From positions 1 to 64,000 of the forward strand of contig CAVTND010000001.1 in the NCBI GenBank assembly GCA_963735955.1: a stretch of 64,000 nt of DNA, in the 5' to 3' direction. The notes beneath the pieces are model-generated. The model made no database searches. It had not been told where the DNA came from and saw only the letters and a list, made by a program, of their open reading frames with translations. The position numbers and the translations under genes are program-made. The stretch is from CAVTND01 sp963735955 (GTDB lineage Bacteria; Pseudomonadota; Gammaproteobacteria; Burkholderiales; Burkholderiaceae_F). Below, piece after piece: positions 61,677-64,000 of the stretch (within the stretch, counting starts at the first letter, position 1; every line of letters starts with the position of its first letter).

Positions 61677-63047
61677 ATGAACATCGTGATCCTGGCTGCG
61701 GGCCAGGGCAAACGCATGCGGTCCGATCTGCCCAAGGTCTTGCACCCGATCGCGGGCAGGCCGATGTTATCGCACGTGCTGTCTACCGCCCGCGCGCTGG
61801 TCGGGAGCGGCCAGGCGCGAATCGTGGTCGTCGTCGGACATGGCGCCGACGCCGTGCGGGCGGCCTGCGCCGCCGAGCCTGATCTGCTGTTCGTGGCGCA
61901 GGAGCCGCAGCTCGGCACCGGTCACGCAGTCATGCAGGCGGCGCCACATCTGGACAACGGCGAATCAACCCTGGTGCTGTATGGCGATGTACCTCTGGTG
62001 ACGGTCGACACGCTCAAGCGCCTGCGCAACGAAGCCGGCGACGGTGTGGCCGTACTGACCGTCGATCTTCCCAACCCGCAGGGTTACGGCCGCATCGTTC
62101 ACGATGCGCACGGGAACGTCGCGCGCATCGTCGAGGAACGCGACGCCGACGCCGCGCAACGTGCGATCACCGAAGTGAACACCGGGATCCTGGTGGCACC
62201 CAGCGCGCGGCTCAGGAAGTGGCTTGACGGCCTGTCGAACCGCAATGCGCAGCGCGAGTACTACCTGACCGACGTCATCGCACAGGCGGTCGCTGACGGT
62301 GTGCGAGTCGCCGCGGTGCGCGCGGATGACGCTGCCGAGGCGCTTGGCGTCAACAGCAAAGCGCAGCTGGCCGAGGTCGAACGGCTCTATCAGCGGCGTC
62401 GCGCAGAGGCGCTGCTGGAACAGGGCGCCACGCTGGCAGACCCGGCGCGCATCGACGTGCGCGGCGAGCTCACGGTGGGTGCCGACGTCATGATCGATGT
62501 GGGTTGCGTGTTCGAAGGCCGTGTGGTGCTGGGCGACGGCGCAAGCATCGGTCCGCACAATGTGCTGCGCGACTGCGAAATTGGCGCCGGCACCGAGATT
62601 TTCGGCTTCTGCTACCTGGAAGGGGCGAAGATCGGCGCGCAGGCGAGGATCGGACCCTATGCCCGCATGCGGCCACAGGTCACGCTGGCCGATGAAGTGC
62701 ATATCGGCAACTTCGTTGAAGTGAAGAATTCGCAGCTTGGAAACGCGTCGAAGGCCAACCACCTCGCCTACGTCGGCGACGCCACGGTTGGCGCCCGCGT
62801 CAACATCGGCGCGGGCACCATCGTTGCCAACTACGACGGCGCGAACAAGCACCCTACCCTGATCGGTGACGACGTGCACACCGGCTCCAACAGCGTACTG
62901 GTGGCGCCGATCGAGATCGGCGCGGGAGCGACCATCGGCGCCGGGTCGACCATCAACAAGAACGCGCCAGCCGGCAAACTGACGATCGCGCGCGCCAGGC
63001 AGGCAACCTACGATCACTGGAAGCGGCCGGTCAAGAAGCCGAAGTAG
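61677..63047 (+). CDS. glmU: Bifunctional N-acetylglucosamine-1-phosphate uridyltransferase / glucosamine-1-phosphate acetyltransferase GlmU
   Basis: Makes UDP-N-acetylglucosamine, the precursor of peptidoglycan and LPS. The 456-residue protein has the uridyltransferase signature LAAGQGKRMRSDLPKVLHPI, LYGDVPLVT, and EVNTGILV in the first half, and the left-handed beta-helix acetyltransferase domain with hexapeptide repeats in the second (IGPYARMRPQVTLADEVHIG, NFVEVKNSQLGNASKANHLA). ATG at 61668 is an alternative start, three codons earlier. It precedes lrp and glmS, both in the same amino sugar supply neighbourhood. Confidence 0.97.
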   Translation: MNIVILAAGQGKRMRSDLPKVLHPIAGRPMLSHVLSTARALVGSGQARIVVVVGHGADAVRAACAAEPDLLFVAQEPQLGTGHAVMQAAPHLDNGESTLVLYGDVPLVTVDTLKRLRNEAGDGVAVLTVDLPNPQGYGRIVHDAHGNVARIVEERDADAAQRAITEVNTGILVAPSARLRKWLDGLSNRNAQREYYLTDVIAQAVADGVRVAAVRADDAAEALGVNSKAQLAEVERLYQRRRAEALLEQGATLADPARIDVRGELTVGADVMIDVGCVFEGRVVLGDGASIGPHNVLRDCEIGAGTEIFGFCYLEGAKIGAQARIGPYARMRPQVTLADEVHIGNFVEVKNSQLGNASKANHLAYVGDATVGARVNIGAGTIVANYDGANKHPTLIGDDVHTGSNSVLVAPIEIGAGATIGAGSTINKNAPAGKLTIARARQATYDHWKRPVKKPK

Positions 63048-63058
63048 GACCCGCCCGC

Positions 63059-63233
63059 TAGCCCAGACGTTTCATCAGGGACGCGGGAATTGCGCGGATG
63101 GCCGCGCAGGCGCCGCGCAAACCCGCGTAGCCCCGGCGATCCAAAGTGGTTCAAGCACTTGATGCATCAAGATACCGATTTTCAGAGGGAAACTGGCGAC
63201 ATGCGGGGGCGACCTGGTGAAATGTCCGGGCTA
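63059..63233. mobile_element. 175-bp MITE-like element with 21-bp inverted ends
   Basis: The left end TAGCCCAGACGTTTCATC... (63059-63079) and the right end (63213-63233, CCTGGTGAAATG...GGGCTA) are reverse complements at 18 of 21 positions. The ends remind me of those of IS1380-family elements, but I cannot verify this. There is no transposase gene inside. No target duplication was seen. The last three bases of the element supply the TAG stop of the converging lrp gene, so its insertion seems to have set the C-terminus of that protein. Confidence 0.65.
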
Positions 63234-63701
63234 AACCGGTAGCGCCGGGGCGAACTTGCTACGCCTGATTGAGAAGAAGCTGCGCACATTGCGCACGTTG
63301 GCCGCTGCGGTCAGCGCACGGTGCACAAAGGCGTGGTAGGCCGCCATGTCAGGGACATAAATCACCAGCACGAAGTCCGGTCCGGTCGCGACGCGATAGC
63401 ACTGCTGCACCGCGGGCTCGACCGCGACCGCGGCCTCGAATGCGGCCTGTTCCTCGGCGCTCTGCGCGTCGAGCGTGACCTCAAGGATTGCGGTCAAGCC
63501 GGTGCCCGTCACCTGCGCGAGCACATCGGGCGAGACGATCGCCACCTGTCGTTCGATGACTCCGGCTTCGACCAGACGGCGCACCCGGCGCAGGCAGGTT
63601 GCGGCGGACACATGCGCGCGGCGCGCCAGTTCCTGGTTGGTCAGCGCGTTGTCGGCCTGGAGCAAGGCCAGCAGCCGGCGGTCGGTAGCGTCAAGTCGCA
63701 T
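63231..63701 (-). CDS. Lrp/AsnC-family transcriptional regulator
   Basis: A 156-residue regulator. The N-terminal helix-turn-helix (LDATDRRLLALLQADNALTN and ELARRAHVSAATCLRRVRRL) is followed by the ligand-binding RAM domain (GTGLTAILEVTLDAQSAEEQ, ATGPDFVLVIYVPDMAAYHA, VRNVRSFFSIRRSKFAP). ATG at 63701 fits the family start; the frame runs 12 codons further upstream. The stop is provided by the adjacent MITE-like element. It is divergent from glmS, which it may regulate. Ligand unknown. Confidence 0.92.
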   Translation of the reverse strand: MRLDATDRRLLALLQADNALTNQELARRAHVSAATCLRRVRRLVEAGVIERQVAIVSPDVLAQVTGTGLTAILEVTLDAQSAEEQAAFEAAVAVEPAVQQCYRVATGPDFVLVIYVPDMAAYHAFVHRALTAAANVRNVRSFFSIRRSKFAPALPV

Positions 63702-63867
63702 GATTGTTGTGACCGTTATGAGAAGAGAGCTTGCCAATTTCGAATGAAAATTTCAGCGACGGGAGTTGACGCAAGATTATTGCGCAATTCTGCTGAAATC
63801 AAGAGCCTATGTCACTCGGTACTGCCTACCATGCGCTCCGGTTCGGTCGGTTGTATCGGAGGCAGGC

Positions 63868-64000
63868 ATGTGCGGCATCGTCGGCGCGGTTTCTCAGAGG
63901 AACATCGTCCCCGTCCTGATCGAGGGACTGCGGCGGCTCGAGTACCGCGGCTATGACTCGTGTGGAGTTGCAGTGCACGTCGATGGCCAGCTCAAGCGCG
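63868..64000 (+). CDS. glmS: Glutamine-fructose-6-phosphate aminotransferase GlmS, C-terminal part missing
   Basis: Makes glucosamine-6-phosphate from fructose-6-phosphate and glutamine. Only the first 44 codons are in the window: MCGIVGAVSQRNIVPVLIEG, with Cys2 as the glutaminase nucleophile after Met removal, then LRRLEYRGYDSCGVAVH. GGAGG 6-9 bp upstream gives a good ribosome-binding site. It runs off the right edge. It supplies the pathway in which GlmU acts later. Confidence 0.95.
   Translation, partial: MCGIVGAVSQRNIVPVLIEGLRRLEYRGYDSCGVAVHVDGQLKR

Overview
The window is GC-rich, densely coded DNA from the replication-origin region of a betaproteobacterial chromosome, most likely Burkholderiales. 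This rests on gene order and families: dnaN-dnaA divergent from rpmH-rnpA-yidD-yidC, then mnmE, mnmG-rsmG-parA-parB, the full F1Fo ATP synthase operon, hemE-priA, a Bug/TctC-type transporter, and glmU-lrp-glmS. No phage, integrase, complete insertion sequence or CRISPR array was seen; this is core chromosome with small intergenic repeats.

Layout. 1-6.2 kb: replication initiation (dnaN is cut by the window edge), a candidate oriC with DnaA boxes, and the ribosomal protein L34 / RNase P / membrane insertase operon. 6.3-12.3 kb: mnmE and a MacAB-like efflux operon (adaptor, ATPase, two FtsX-type permeases) carrying a 122-bp imperfect palindrome. 12.4-17.6 kb: a tripartite tricarboxylate transporter, an AbrB-family membrane protein, an acetyltransferase and a cold-shock protein. 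17.8-25.7 kb: GTP-type PEP carboxykinase, an iron alcohol dehydrogenase, and a Liv-type branched-chain amino acid ABC transporter whose LivF has Arg in place of the Walker A Lys. 25.9-40.5 kb: an AsmA-like envelope protein, an inverted pair of parS sites, mnmG-rsmG-parA-(acetyltransferase)-parB, and atpIBEFHAGDC, ended by a strong terminator. 40.5-47.6 kb: a TonB-dependent receptor with a coupled TonB-C lipoprotein, an Ala/Lys-repeat exported protein, DUF167, hemE and priA. 47.7-54.1 kb: a triheme cytochrome c, tRNA-Arg(CCG), and the ubiquinone genes ubiE, ubiJ and ubiB with a Tim44-like gene. 54.2-64 kb: a putative zinc-metallopeptidase lipoprotein, a CPA2 antiporter, a YbdK-type ligase, a sodium:solute symporter, a DUF6279 lipoprotein, glmU, lrp and the start of glmS.

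Most notable: (a) two related GC-rich elements, at 21744-21821 and 57909-57989, each inserted exactly at a stop/start ATGA junction and each encoding a 25-26 residue mini-ORF that restores ATGA coupling to the next gene; (b) a 175-bp element with 21-nt inverted ends (18 of 21 matching) between glmU and lrp, whose right end supplies the lrp stop codon; (c) reading-frame breaks in atpB and priA, with a possible third at the start of the TonB receptor gene, most simply single-base sequence errors; (d) the parS pair; (e) the HELGH lipoprotein, which I cannot place in a known peptidase family.
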